A DNA stretch of 64,000 bases from Corythucha ciliata. Lineage: Eukaryota; Arthropoda; Insecta; Hemiptera; Tingidae. The DNA is taken from the NCBI GenBank assembly GCA_038030265.1, contig CM075938.1, forward strand, positions 2,829,009 to 2,893,008. Reading direction: 5' to 3'. The first letter of the stretch is position 1; every line of letters starts with the position of its first letter. Below are positions 21,227 to 34,009 of the stretch, piece by piece. The position numbers were made by a program, and so were the translations under genes. Under the pieces are notes generated by a model that saw only the letters and a program-made list of their open reading frames with translations, did no database searches and was not told the DNA's origin.

Positions 21227-24118
21227 CAGTGGCGGCGGAACCGGGGGGGGGGCAGGGTGGGCGGCCGCCCCCCGGAATTTAGTCTGGGGGGGGCGTCGCT
21301 CCCCCAGGCTTCAATGCCAATCTTCTATTCCGAATACTGCACCCAAAGTTCTTATTCTATCCTTTCCGCTTCTTATTCGAGGACCAAGCGACCGTCACTC
21401 AGATCGAAAACCCTGGATCATTTGCGAGAAGATGAAAAATAGCAATGCCTAGAACATCCGCCCCCCCCCCATCTTTCACTTTTCTGCAGACTTTTTGTTA
21501 GGAATATTATTGATTCTTCTTCTACACTTTACCCCTGCCATCTGGCAAAGGAGGGCGATCCACCTATCGGCCACCCTCCCCGGAGAGGGTTTTAGCCCAA
21601 ATTTAAGCAATATGAAGCACAGGCGTAGCAAGGGGCGTGTGCGGTGCGCACCAGGCATCTCTACCCTGGGGGCATCAAACCCGCTGTTTTGTTATGCGAT
21701 CACCGCTACCCCAGTGGTGGAACAACACTTGTCCGGGGCCCGGGGCGGAAATCTCTAGGAGGCCCTTTAGTCTCTAATTAAACCGTAAATATACTTTTTT
21801 GCAGCTTTGAAGTATATATTTTCCTCAATTTTAGCCACGAAATTGCCTCTAAAGTGCGTTTTCTCAATTTTTTCCGCGAATTAGCTCATTTTCTCATTTT
21901 TAGCTGCGAATCGGCGCTTTTTACAAGCTCTTACCGTGAAGTTTCCTTAAGAATCCGCAAATTAGGTAGCGTTTAAGTGCTCTTTCCCAATTTTATCCGC
22001 AAATTAGCAATTTTTCTAAATTTAAGCCGTAAATTCGCGCTTTTTCACAGTTTTAGCCGCTTGAATTAGCGCTTTTTCTCAATTTTATTCCCAAATTTCC
22101 CCAAGAATGTGCAAGTTGGGGTATTCTCAATTTCAGCTGTGAATTAGCATTTTTACCCCCAATTTAGCAGTGAGTGGGCACATTTTTTAATTTTAGCTGG
22201 AAATTATAGCACTTTTTCTCGATTTTATCTGCAAAATTGAAATGTTTTGTACCTTAGTTGTAAATTAAAGTTTTCCTCCACTTTTAGACGCAAATTTGCG
22301 TTTTTATCTATTTCACGCCGTGAATCGGAGCGCTTTTTCTCAATTTCAGTCCCAGCCCCGAGAATCCGTGAGTTGGCGTTTTCTGTGAATTCGCGCTTTT
22401 TCCCAATGTTTAAAGCTGCCAAATTGTAACACTTTATCATAATAGCGCGTTTCTCTATTTTTAGACTCGAATTCGCGTTGTTCTGTTTTTTATCCTTGAA
22501 TTAGCGTTTTTCTCATCTTTAACGCGTGAATTAGCGCTTATTTCAACTTCAGCCTTAAAGTTGCCCCTAAGAATTAGCGAATTGGCGTTTTCTCTCATTT
22601 TCAGCTGTGAATTAGCGTTTTGTTTCTCAATTTTAGCAGTAAATTAGCACATTTTCTTAATTTTAGCTACGATTTTTAGCGTTTTTTCTCGATTTTATCC
22701 GTAAAATCGTAATTTTTCATACCTTAGCTAAGTTTTCCTCCACTTTTATCTAGACGCGAATTCGCGTTTTTGACTATTTCACCCGTGAATTAGCGCTTTT
22801 TCTAAATTTTAGTCCCAATGTTGCCCCGATAATCCTTGCGTTGGCGTTTCTCCCTTTTAGCTGTGAATTTGCGCTTGTTCTAAATTTTGAAAGTTGCTAA
22901 ATTGTAGCACTTTATCACAATTTTAGCTGTAAATTAGCGTGTTTTTTTTTTCAAGACGACGCGAATTTGCGTTTTTCTCTTTTTCATCCTTGAATTAGCG
23001 CTTTTCTCAGTTTTAGCTGCGTAAATTAGCGCTTTTTCCTAATTTCGCCCCAACAATTTGTGATTTTGCGTTATCTCAATGTCAGCTGTGAATTAGCTAG
23101 CGCTTTTTCTTAATATTAACAGCCATAAATTTCAGCAATTTTTCTCAATTTCAGCCAAGAATCAGCGTTTTACTCACTTTTACAAGCGAGTTTAGCCATT
23201 CGTTTTCATCTTATCTACTTGAAAATCCCGATTTTTCATCTTCAAGCTATTCAGGGGCCCCCATCCGAACCCCGGATCCGGATTTCTAGTTATGCCCCTA
23301 CCTGCATTCCCACACTTTGCTGTTTTATTTGAGTACGAATGATTATCGTTTATTATTTAAAACGAATACTTGCCATATTCTTGTGGCAAAAAAACATCTA
23401 AGAAATCAATAATAGTATATGTATACGCAGGAGCTAAAGTCGTGGCTCTAAAACGCCGTAAAATTTGCCGCGGTACATTACATTACAAGCCCGGCGGGCG
23501 AGGCGAGGTAAATCCCCTTCCTACGAGTGATGTACGACTTTTTTCACGCGACAGCAAGGAAATGATAAAACTGACTTTGACAAATTGACTACTGACTTCT
23601 CGTGTCTTTAGTTTAAGAAGACCTTAAACGAGGTTATAACCCGAGTTCATTTACTCTCCGTACTAGGACGGAAAATATTTTCTGGACTAGTACAGAAAAT
23701 TTCTCGAATGTCACTGTGCGGTAATGGTCAATTTCCCAGACATTTTTGGGTACAGAAAATGACTACTTTCGGAGCATGTCGCTTGAAAAATACTTTAGTT
23801 CCTAGGCATGAAAAGAGACACTTTTGGGACTCATTTGCGGCCGTAAAATTCGGTTTTAGTATCATGTGGGATAAAAATAAAATATTATTAGTCAAAAACC
23901 TATCAAGAATCAGGCCGTTGTATACCACATTCAAATCATTCCCTAAATGCTGAAAATTCAAGACTATTGGGCACCTCCATACAATACCTTGCCTCCTCTA
24001 TTTACTTAAAATTGAGAACTACACTACACTTCACCTTCTATTGATGAAAACTAAGGAAGTGATGGTAGTGTAGGGTATGGTGGGGAAGGGAAGGGGGGAA
24101 GCGCCTTAATCGCCACTG
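21227..24118. mobile_element. hAT-type non-autonomous element with inverted family A array
   Basis: The left end is CAGTGGCGGCGG and the right end, reverse complemented, CAGTGGCGATTA. It is flanked by a perfect 8-bp duplication CCTCAGCA at 21219-21226 and 24119-24126. G-runs lie just inside the left end (21247-21256), as in the 46-kb element. The interior contains another MITE-like terminus (CAGTGGTGGAAC at about 21714), a family A array in reverse orientation, and about 850 bp of unassigned DNA. No transposase is visible. The common sequence CAGTGGCG makes chance pairing of ends possible, but the exact 8-bp TSD argues against it. Confidence 0.75.
21820..23230. repeat. Family A array, reverse orientation
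   Basis: Units read GCGAATTAGCGCTTTTTCTC followed by AATTTTAGCC, the reverse complement of family A. About 40 degenerate units at a spacing near 30-35 bases. The change in orientation relative to the arrays at 1-20 kb shows the blocks moved independently. Confidence 0.8.
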
Positions 24119-24126
24119 CCTCAGCA

Positions 24127-24312
24127 ACGTGCGATCGCATCCGATAGGTACAATTTTTGAAAGCTTCAAGACGGTCGGAAAACAACCAGAAATAAAGACT
24201 GTAGTAATTAAGTGGGCCAGTGGTTCACAAAAATTTGCCGCGACAAGCTTCATCATATTCGACGTCATACCGAAAATGTCTTCGACTCGGCTGCTCTTGA
24301 TAGCGATGTTAC
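24127..24312 (-). pseudogene. LINE reverse-transcriptase fragment
   Basis: A minus-strand frame reads SRVEDIFGMTSNMMKLV, then EPLAHLITTVFISGCFP and LKLSKIVPI. This is the N-terminal RT region (between motifs 1 and 2A) of jockey/CR1-like LINEs. It is only about 60 residues and stops where the hAT-type element begins, so that element may have cut it. No adjoining RT core was found. Confidence 0.6.
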
Positions 24313-24319
24313 CTCAAGA

Positions 24320-24625
24320 AACACCGCCTCAAATTTTCCTTTTGAATCCTTCAAATTTGGGATTTGAATTGTCCAAGTCTGTGAAATTTGGCCTCATTTG
24401 GGCGAGAGTATGAGACAATGCTTTCAGCTTTGGCTTTTTGAATGAGTCAAGCCCGCGAAACTGTTTTTTTTAAAGAGACAGATCCTCAAAAGTGCGGTTA
24501 TAACGGACCAAATCCCCAAGAGTTGCAGAGTTAGGAGGAACCAAACTCTGAAATTCGGTTTTTTGAAAGAGTCAACCCCACAAAATGTGATTCTCGTTTG
24601 AGCCTATAATCCGCGAACTTTGATT
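24320..24625. repeat. Degenerate ~31-bp array, family D
   Basis: Phrases like GAAATTTGGTTTTTTGAAAG followed by AGTCAACCCC repeat about every 31 bases. The same family recurs near 41760-42150, 58550-59090 and 63620-63970. Confidence 0.65.
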
Positions 24626-26320
24626 TCATGGAACATCCAATTCTGCTGATATTTTTTCTGATATTTCGTTCCACATCTATGTATACTTCCTTTCATAATA
24701 ATGATTGCGGAAATCACGATGAGACGAATCGTATAGCATGGGATTTTCCCCCATACTATAAATTAATATGCGTTCTTCCATGGTCGAAATGCGTTCTATG
24801 ACGCCTTCCCACGTTAAATAAAATACTAAAAATCTTGAAGTTCTCAAGCGTCAGAAGGCGTGTCCCGCCAGGTTGCATAACCCCACGTGCTCTCATGCCA
24901 CGTCAGAGAAATGTGAACGTGAACAAAAAAAAATCAGCGACGCTTGAATTTTTATATCACACGTGGATCTGCGTGTCCCTACGTCACGCCCGAACCAGTT
25001 TGCATCCGTCAAAGCACATACTCACAATGAGTGTAATTGAATGAAATTTATATAATAGACTTAAATTACGCTTACAATAATTATAGAATTAATGGATTCT
25101 TAAGGCGAAGTTATTCGACCACTTGGGAACGGCGTTAAGTGATGGTGACGGGCTACGTATCTACGTAGTAAGATATTGTTATCAAAATAATTACGCCTAA
25201 AATCAAAATTATTTGTTGCCGATACGGTTTCGAATTGCAGTCATCTGCCGCACCTGTGGCTGACATTGAATACTGGACAATCCCAATCCCCACGCCCTGC
25301 GACCCCTCTCCCAGAGTGAAAACAGGGAGGAGGGATCGAGTCAAACCATCAGGAATGGTTCAATTAACAAGTGCAAAGTTTGATACTTTTATCTCTATAC
25401 TATTTTGCACTTTTCCATCCCTTCCGGGAGACAATATGTACGTGATGACAACCACTTCCATTTATTAAAGAACAACATGAAAGCTGAATAACAGCAGTCT
25501 GTCAACATTATAATGAAGGGATGGCAACCATCTTTAAAATTTGGCTAATTGGGGGGGGGGGCGTTCAAAATTGACGCATAAATTGGCAAACCAAATTTCA
25601 CCTGCGGATTCCGGGCATTAGCTATTATTATTTGGAAACAGTAGCTTCTAGTAAACTAAAGGGAGAGGGGAATAATGACCACCGAAATTAAAATTTTTAC
25701 AAAATTTATGGGGGGGGGGCGTTATTGATTAATTGCGGGGTCGAATTACCTCATTTGTTGACAAAACATTTTATCCTAAAGTGAAAAGCCACTCATTGAC
25801 TTGAAATAAAACATTTTTCCACTCACCTTGAGGTGGAAACTATCTTATGGCTGAACTTAAATTTGTCTCAGGGCTAAGTCGAATTCACTTATGAATTTAT
25901 GTTCTTTCAGTACCACCCTGAGCTCTTCTCATTTTCACCCTGTGTCTATAGGTCGCCTGAGTAAATCATTTTTAGTATTTTGTGCTTCCAGGATTGTTTA
26001 TCCTAAAAAAAACACGGTTCTAAAGAGATTTGGATATCCAACCTTATTGGTTTAGCGTTTGCGAAGACTCCGCCGCCGCCGGACGCAGTGACGAAGGAAT
26101 TACTTTGAAGAAGTTTCGTGATTCATTCCTTGATTTGCACCAGCGAGGCACTGGTGAGTTCCTCTTTAATGAGGAAATTGAAAAATTTCAACAATTACAT
26201 GAAATTTAACTTGAAAACATTGCCTGGCAAACGTGTAACAACGCCTCAATTTTGGATGCAAAATGTTAGCTACATTATGTATACAATATGACTTTAATCG
26301 TAGTGTCCAATCGTGCTATA
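24625..26320. other. No gene recognised
   Basis: AT-rich DNA with two G runs at 25552-25562 and 25708-25718, both followed by CGTT and AATTG-type sequence, so they are probably remnants of two related repeats. A GC-rich patch with a CCGCCGCCGCC run near 26070-26090 has no extended frame. Confidence 0.4.
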
Positions 26321-27133
26321 AAATGGCAAAACTGGTGGTTCGTACCTTGAAAATACGTAAAACGGTCAGCCTACTCCTTAAATATAGCCAAAATGGCGAT
26401 CGAAGCATTAAAAACGGCTAAACTGGCAATTCACGCCTTACTAATAACCTGACTGCGCCTATTCACGCCCAAAAAATGGTCCATTGGGCTATTCATGCCC
26501 TGTACATGGCGAAATCGATTTCTGCTTACAAAGTGGGTCAAACTTACTATTGACGCCATGAAAATGGTCACTATTATTGTTATTTTGGGATTTCACCCAC
26601 ATACAATTTCAACCTAAAAATCGCAATACTGACAATTTATAGCCTAAAAGTAGCGAAACTGCCAGCTCACGCGCTAAAAACGGCAAAAATTACTATAAAC
26701 GTACCCTAATAGCGGCTAAACAGGATTATGTAAGTATATTCACGTCCAATTGGCAAAGTGATGTTTCACGTCTTGAAAATGACTGAACTAACTGTTCGCT
26801 ACCTATAATTCACTAATGACCGTTCTTATACGTTCTATTTATGCCCTTAAAATAGTTAACTCTCTGCACTCTCTTAAAATGGCTAAACAGCCGATTTGGA
26901 CCATGCAAATAATGCCTATACTGACGCTTCGTGCCCCAAAAGTGGTTAAACTATACTCGTATACTCTGACAATGGTCAAACTGATCATTTACGCCGTGAA
27001 AATGGCTAAAATGAAGATTTTTGTCTCGATAATGACCAAATTTAACGAACTAAAAATGGTCAAACTGATCATTCGCGTCCTTCAGATGGCGTAAAACTGA
27101 CGATTTGTGCCTTACAAATGGCTAAACTGAATA
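26320..27133. repeat. Degenerate 30-bp array, family B
   Basis: The unit resembles AAAATGGCTAAACTGACGAT followed by TCACGCCTTA, repeated at close to 30 bases. A plus-strand open frame of 92 codons at 26816-27094 is made of these units. The array is interrupted exactly at 27134 by the BEL LTR. The same family occurs inverted at 39470-41680 and in a few copies at 34230-34410. Confidence 0.75.
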
Positions 27134-27678
27134 TGTCGCAGGATTTTTGTCGAATCAGTCTTTTTCTAAAAATCCTAGCATTTTTGTAAAACGTCGCCTT
27201 TTTGTAGAACTATCTGGGCTTTCTCAATTAGCCTGGACTATTTAGCCTTATTGCAAATAGCCTGCAGTCCTTCAGGCTCATTATCGAAGCAACTTACGAT
27301 ATCAAAAAAAAGCCTAACTTGTCTAGGCTCTTTGTAAAGAAGCTTTACTCGTTTCACCGTATTGTGTTACACCCAGCCTACTAACTGATAACGAATCACT
27401 AGCGTGCCTAGAGAACCTACAATCAGACAGGTAAAATCACAGTCGCCATGTTCGCTCTTATCAATTATCAGTCTAGTAAAATCCACCTTTTGTTGGTATT
27501 TATTGATGTCTACAAACCACCCCCAATCTTATATACTTACTTCAGGTGGTACTTACTTCTTATATACTTACTTCAGGTATATACTTATTAATCATTCTTA
27601 TTAAACTAATAAGCACGAACATGGCGCCGTATGTGTTACCCGTGTATTAGTGAATAATTTATGTGAGCCAACTCAACA
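27134..27678 (+). repeat. Putative 5' LTR of the BEL element
   Basis: About 545 bases from TGTCGC to CTCAACA, bounded by the end of the family B array and by the PBS 5 bases downstream. TG...CA termini fit an LTR. A motif TTATATACTTACTTCAGGT occurs twice (about 27528 and 27561) and might include promoter elements. No second LTR copy exists in the window to confirm the limits. Confidence 0.65.
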
Positions 27679-27683
27679 GTAAG

Positions 27684-27696
27684 TGGCGACCGTGAC
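27684..27696 (+). promoter_or_regulatory. Putative tRNA primer-binding site
   Basis: TGGCGACCGTGAC begins with the TGG complementary to a tRNA 3' CCA and lies 5 bases after the LTR end. This spacing and the TGGCGACCGTGAC-type sequence are common in insect LTR elements. The tRNA identity is not assigned. Confidence 0.65.
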
Positions 27697-27712
27697 ATTG
27701 ACTATAAAAGAA

Positions 27713-29060
27713 ATGGATAAGTTGAAAAAATCTAGACGGGTCAGGCGAGGGGGATTTACTAAGTTAAACAACGCCATCAACGAAAGATTGGCAGGCGAAT
27801 CACTCGATTGGGTCGAAATAGAGTCGTTGTTCGAAACGTTAAAAGAGAAGTACGAGGAAGTAAGAAAATTAGATGCTCTAATTTTTGAAGAAATGATGGG
27901 CGATGACACGTTATCAGAAGAGACCTTGGAGGCGGAAAATGAAATGACGGACGATTTCATTCAAAAGTTTAATTTCACGTGTGCGACTATCAAAGGAAAA
28001 AAGAAAACGTGCGAGGTGGTTGACAACAATTCTATTAGCGAGCGATCGTCAGGCAACTCGGGGAACAATAAACGTAAATTTAAGCTCCCCCAGGTGGAAC
28101 TAAAACGCTTTTCTGGAGAAATTAAAGAATGGTTACCGTTCTGGAGCCAATTCCGCCAGATTGACGAGGACGAGTCTTTGGAGGCTGCCGTTCAAAATTC
28201 ACTATTTGTGGCAGGCCACGACGCCCGGATCAAGAGCCAGACAACTGGTAGCCAGCTACCCACAATCGTCTGAGAACTACGGAAAGGTAATCAACGCTTT
28301 GATAAACCGATTTGGACGAAGGGAGTTGTTAGTGGAGGTGTACGTGAGAGAACTTCTGAAGCTTGTCATTATGAACACCAGAAAATCAAGTTCTAACACC
28401 TCGCTTTCCGCCCTGTATGACGCCATCGAGGCACACCTGAGGGCCCTTGAGACTTTGGACGTCGCACCTGAGTCTTCCGCCGCCATTCTGTTTCCCCTCG
28501 TCGAATCTTGTCTCCCGGAAGAGCTAACTGCGGGCATGGCAGAGGTCTCAGCCTCACGTTGATGACGAAGACAACATTTTAGGTGAATCACCAGCTGCTA
28601 AGAAGAAATTGGCTTCGTTGATGCATTTTATACGTCGGGAAGTCGAAGGAGAAGAAAATATTTCATTAGCGATGGCTGGGTTTGAGAAATCGGAAATTGA
28701 CCAACGAAAACACGGGCAAAAGAAAGAGCAAGAGCGGCACCCTACTGCCGCTAGTCTTTTGGTACGTTCAGAAAATGGTTGTATATTTTGCTCGGATAGT
28801 CACCCCTCCGCAAATTGCCTTAAAGGTGCAAAAATGCCGTTTGAAGAAAGGCGGAAAATCGTTGCGGCGAAGAAACATTGTTTCGCTTGCTTAAATCCAG
28901 GGCACATTTCTCGCTGGTGTAAGGTGCCAATTGCCTGTGCTGTTTGTAAAAAACGTCACGTGACCAGTATGTGTCCGGGACACGGCCCCATTACGGACTC
29001 GGCAAAAACGTTACCGGGGAAAATTGCGGGCAATAAACCGCATACAGAACTAGCAATGTC
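27713..29060 (+). pseudogene. BEL/Pao gag, frameshifted
   Basis: The ATG at 27713 is preferred over the upstream GTG, which overlaps the PBS. The first frame runs through a charged coiled-coil-like segment to LKRFSGEIKEWLPFW, the DUF1759-type gag core. It shifts near 28260 into YGKVINALINRFGRRELLVE, and shifts again near 28560. The zinc-binding region (28780-28980) has CIFCSDSHPSANC, CFACLNPGHISRWC and CAVCKKRHVTSMC, the trio typical of BEL gag. Gag would form the particle and bind genomic RNA. At least two frameshifts make it non-functional. Confidence 0.85.
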
Positions 29061-29065
29061 AGTCG

Positions 29066-31826
29066 TTGGGGGGGTTCCCTCGAGTTGTTCTCCAGACGGT
29101 GCAGGTCCTCTTGGTGGGAGAAGGGGTTGAACGACGAGTGAGGGCTCTCTTTGATACAGGAGCACAACGTTCATATCTGCTCGAGCAAACGGCCGAGGAG
29201 CTGGGGTATTCGTTAAGACGACGGGAAGAAATTCGTCACACTCTCTTTGGGGGGCTGCAAACTGAGTCGAAGCTTCATAATGTCTACTTGACGCGTGTTT
29301 ACAGCCTAAACTCGGATTTTGCCTGCAGTTTTGAGGTTTTGTCCCAGAAAGAGATTTGCAAGACCATCGACAGCGTACATTCTGGCCCGTGGACCCAAGA
29401 ATTAGCAAAAAAGGGGATTGTGCTCAATGACTCAACGGATGGGTCAATTGAATTATTGTTGGGAGCAGATGTCTGTGGAAGGTTAACCACTGGCCAGCAA
29501 ATCCAGTTGACTTGTGGAATGACTGCGGTGGAAACAGTTTTTGGTTGGACTTTGATGGGAAAAGTCAACGAAACGGAAAAACAGACGAGCTCGACTTTGT
29601 TAACTCACTCTTTCTTTTCCAACGCAGATGTCATCTCGAGGTTTTGGGAGCTAGAGACGCTGGGGATTCGAGACCCAACGGAGCGTCAGAGCAAAGCCGA
29701 ATACCTAGAAAACATCAATCAGTTCTTCGACACTACTGTAAAACGTTCTGAGGACGGGCGTTATATCGTCCAGCTGTCATGGAGAGAGTGAAGAGGTAAA
29801 CTGTCGGACACGCGTGACTTAGCACTCCAGCGGACTCGAGCCAAATGTCGTCGTTTGAAAGCTCAGAAGCAAGATGAAGGGTACAGACAGGTATTCCAGG
29901 AGTGGTTGCAAGGAAACCCGGTTTATTATTTACCTCATCGACCTATTATCAAATCTGAAGGGACCATCAAAATACGCCCTGTTTTTGACGCTTCGGCGAG
30001 GACGGCAGGGTTGACGTCCCTGAACGATTGCTTGGAGGTGGGTGAAAATTTGGTGGAGCTGATACCCGAAATAGTTCTACGCTTCCGGCGCCATTCGATA
30101 GGCGTGACAGCAGACATAAAAAAGGCGTTTTTGCAAATAGAGGTAGCACCGTCGGACCGTGATTTTTTACGTTTTTTCCTCGTACGGGACGACGGGTCCG
30201 CCGAAGAATATCGTCACGCTCGATTAGTATTTGGTCTCTGCTGTAGTCCTTTTATTTTAGGAGCCGTCATTCGTCATTTGGCAAAGAAGACGTACCTGGG
30301 CTGTCGAGAGAAGTGCTTCGTACGTTACCAAAACTTTTCTACGTCGACAATTTTGTAAGCAGCGTCAGGAGCCGCCAAGAGCTTGACGAAGTAGAGCGCA
30401 CAGCCGTAGGATCTCTGAAACGTGGAGTTTTCGATTTGTGAGGGTGGGAGATTTCAGGTAAGGACATTGATTTCGGCGAGAACCCTATCACCAAGGTCCT
30501 TGGGATGATCTGGAACCGAAAAACAGACACCCTAGCTATCTGTCCAGAAAGACTCGTGAAAATGGATTTACAGAAGATCACGAAGAGGCTTATTTTGTCG
30601 ACCCCGTTGGGTTTACGACGCCGGTGACATTAGTGCCGAAAATATTGTTACAGAAATCTTGGTCGTCAAAGCTGTGTTGGGACAAAGAAGTCGACAGGGA
30701 TACGGCGAAAACTTTTCTAGAATGGCTTAAGACACTCCCGGCACTTGGCTCAATTTCAGTACCTAGATGGGCATTTGGTACAGAGGGAGATCGACTATCA
30801 ATACATGTCTTCGTAGTTGCAAGTAAAGAGGCATACGCTTCGGTGATTTTCTCTCGAGTGGAATCACCCTCAGGAGACGTCAAATCTTACTTCGTCTGTT
30901 CCAAAGCGAGAGAGGCGCCTATGAAAGACATTACGATCCCCCGAATGGAGTTGCTGGCGGCAACCATCGGAGCGAGGCTTTTCAACTCGATAGAAAGTTC
31001 GATCGACCTAGGCGAGGCAGACGTTTATTTCTGGACGGATTCGTCGACTGTGTTGGCCTGGATCCAGGAAGAACATCAATGGGGAGTCTTCGTGAGAAAT
31101 CGGGTGGACGAGATACGGCGGTTGACACCCAAGGACAGATGGCGACATGTTAAGGGAGAGGATAACCCCGCTGATTTGCCGAACAGGAAATGTAACGCGG
31201 CGCAACTTCTTGAGTCAAAGTGGTGGCAGGGCCCCGAGTGGCTGAAGGGACCACCTGATTCCTGGCCATCTTCCAAGGAAACCATTTTCAACCGGTAGGA
31301 GATTTCTTCGGAGAAAAGGAAAGAGTTTGCTGTTCATGGCGTTCAAGCACGTCGTAGAGAAAGCGATACCTGGTTCCATCGGAAGTTCTCTAGCTTTACC
31401 AGAACAGTGCGACAAATGGCATGGGTCTTACGATTTCTGAATAACTGCCGCCGTGACGAAAGAAAAACTGGTGAGTTAAGTACTGAGCAGACAGTCGATG
31501 CGGAAAAGACTTTAATTCGTCTCGTTCAACAAAAATCGTTTGATGGGGCTAAGGACTCCCGTTTTCATAATATGCAGATCTTCATTGACAAAGACGGAGT
31601 TTTAAGACTACAAACTCGACTGTCAAGTAATGCAGCGGAGGAAGAGGAATTTTGTCGGCCGGCTGTTTTGCCTGGCGAACACACCCTAGTGCAGAGACTG
31701 TTATTCGAACAGCACCAACGAGAGTGTCATGTGGGAGCCTTAGGCTTAATCAGCTGTTTGAGATCACGGTTTTGGATTTTGGGCGGTCGTCGTGCAGCCA
31801 GGAAGACTGAAACGAGTACCTCGGCT
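29066..31826 (+). pseudogene. BEL/Pao pol (protease, RT, RNase H, partial integrase), broken
   Basis: Protease: active-site DTGAQRSY near 29153 and ELLLGADVCG near 29450. RT: IRPVFDASAR near 29970, DIKKAFLQIEV near 30113, FGLCCSPF near 30230, and FYVDNFVSS near 30338 after a frameshift. YVDN in place of YVDD is found in parts of this clade, so it may be natural. RNase H (A17-type): IPRMELLAATIGARLF near 30940, WTDSSTVLAW near 31030 and the end motif DNPADLPNR near 31165. Integrase: only the zinc-binding HQRECHVGALG and SRFWILGGRR near 31715-31800. Frames change near 29800, 30350, 30600 and 31300, so the gene is dead and lacks the integrase catalytic core. Confidence 0.85.
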
Positions 31827-31829
31827 TGA

Positions 31830-33890
31830 CGCTTATTGGATGCAGCATACGACTGTGTTTTTAATAACTTATTGTTAAAGTTCAGCTGTTTGATTTTTTT
31901 TTTTTTGTCTTTCTCAAATATTGAGAACATGGGACAGGAAGCAAGAATGTATTTACCTGGAAAAAAAATAATTATCCAATTTCACAACTTTTCATTTGCA
32001 TTTTGTTCTCAGGATTATTATTATATTTGTTTTTCTAGAAAATTATTATGTATTTAAAAATATGTTACCAGTCTAGAGATAAAAAATTCATTTCAAGTGT
32101 CAGATTTAAGTATGAATTGTTATTCCACTCGCTATGCTCAAGTGGGTAAACTGAATGAGAACCGTAAAAAGCATGAGTGAGAGTTAAAAACGTCAAATTT
32201 TCTGCGAAATGTAAGTAACTATCATGCCACGGGCAAAAGTGGTGCATAATTTTAGCACTGGTTTAGTTACAGCAGAGTTTTGAATGATTTCGGTGCCGCA
32301 GTCATATCACATTTTCGTAGCTATAACAATGCGCACTTTTATCTTTTGTTTAACATTTTTTTAAATAAAATAATTCTACGTGAAATCAAATTAGAGAACG
32401 TTAAATCTACAGAACATGAACTGTGGAATTTTTTGGCTTTCGAAAATATACATTTGCCCGCATGTTCTCTGGTCCTTTATAGTTTTACAATCTGCAGAAT
32501 CTCCAATTTATTTTCACAACTCATCTAAAAGCAGAGGATGCTGAATCATTCGAAAGTCATTAAAACGAATTTTATGATGTCTCTCTCTTTAATCACTCGT
32601 TTATTGAACTTCTCAATTCTCACTTTTCCGCAGAGGCGATAACTCTAGTGACGCGCTCGCATGCTAAACAACTAATATTGTATACGACTCCAGTCCAACC
32701 ATAATTCAAAGACAATACTCCTCCCCACAGTCCTCAGTTAAACGAGTGTCGAGTTCATTTCTCTGTTTCAAACGAAAAACAGGCGGGAAAGTAATTTACT
32801 GTAATTGATAAATAGCCCGAATAAGTGGTTGGAACATTTCCACCAGTAATTTCGTCCCCCCCCCAACCCCTCTTCCATCCAATTCATTGTTGTGACGTCT
32901 AATAGCACCTCAGATTAAATACTCAATTATTCCATTGTCCCTGAAGACTTGGTATAGAAGTACTTTTAATACTTCTCGACTTATAAGACAAGGATCGCGC
33001 TTGATTAAAGAAAAATGGAAACACTAATTGAGACCGTGCGTATAAGTATTTTTTACTCAATTAAACTCAACTTTTTTATTGCTTCATTACAAAACACGCT
33101 TTGTTGCTGGTAGAAAAAATAATCCCAAAAAACGTGACCTTCTAATAAGAAAGATATCAAAAAATGGCGAGTCCTCCTGAAATCCTTCTTGAATCCTTGA
33201 AAAACATTATCCAAATCCGTTACTTTTGTTTGTTTACGCCTGTAAATCCTTCGTCCTAGCACGCCCGATTTAAGTGAAAATGGAAAAACTATTTTTTTAA
33301 ATAAAAAATCAATTATTTAGAAAGAGACCTTGACCAAATTGTTGTTATCATGCTATTCGGATAGTGCTTTCATCGAAATAGGAAGTGGATGATTGTTTGT
33401 TTATGCATTTTATATTATTCATTCTTTATTCTTCACAACAAAAAAAAACACGAGTCAATTTATTTTGGTAAACAACATTTCGGGACTTTTTTTTTCCATT
33501 AATCCTAATCACACCAACACAATATTCCTCCCAGCTAATCGTTAATTTTTACATTGAATCTCGAAAATCAGTTACAAATCCAAAACCAACGGACCCCCAA
33601 AAACCATTTCCTCATAACTCTCCCTCCAATTGCCAGGCTCAATGGTGTGAATTGACCGATTATTTCAGGAATATATTACATAAATAAATTAATGAATAAC
33701 TCGTTAACTGATAAAAATTGTTTCATATTTTTTTTCTGATAGAACACACCATTAGCTGTCAACAGTTGAATATCATTTAAATTATAACTTACGTATTTTT
33801 TCAGTTATAGAAAATAGCTATATTTAACTTCCAGACAATAATAGCTGTGGTATAATTGGGTCTTTTTTTTTCGCATCTACATGATGGGCA
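31830..33890. other. AT-rich sequence, no gene recognised
   Basis: Very AT-rich DNA with poly(T) runs and no recognisable domain. Short frames such as 32280-32528 (plus) and 33053-33262 (minus) look like chance. No array units and no LTR were found here, so the missing BEL 3' end is not simply displaced. Confidence 0.5.
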
Positions 33891-34009
33891 AATGGCCAAG
33901 CACTCAGGAGCGTACCGCGGCACACCACCCTGGGCCTGTATTTCGCCCAGGCTTATGTATTTCAATGTTTAAGCGTAAAGCTTAAATATGAGAAATGGGG
34001 CATTATAGA

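Larger units (their letters stand above)
27134..31826 (+). mobile_element. BEL/Pao LTR retrotransposon, 3'-truncated
   Basis: The element starts with TGT where the family B array breaks off. Its order is 5' LTR, primer-binding site, gag, protease, RT, RNase H and integrase zinc-binding region. The integrase core, rest of pol and 3' LTR are absent: homology stops near 31826 and AT-rich DNA follows. Reading frames are broken at several places. No flanking duplication can be scored because the right end is missing. Confidence 0.85.

Noticed and set aside
33053..33262. 69-codon minus-strand frame as a gene
   Set aside because: No domain, no supporting context; AT-rich chance frame.
31830..33890. 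Displaced 3' LTR of the BEL element
   Set aside because: No segment resembling 27134-27678 was seen by eye in this region.
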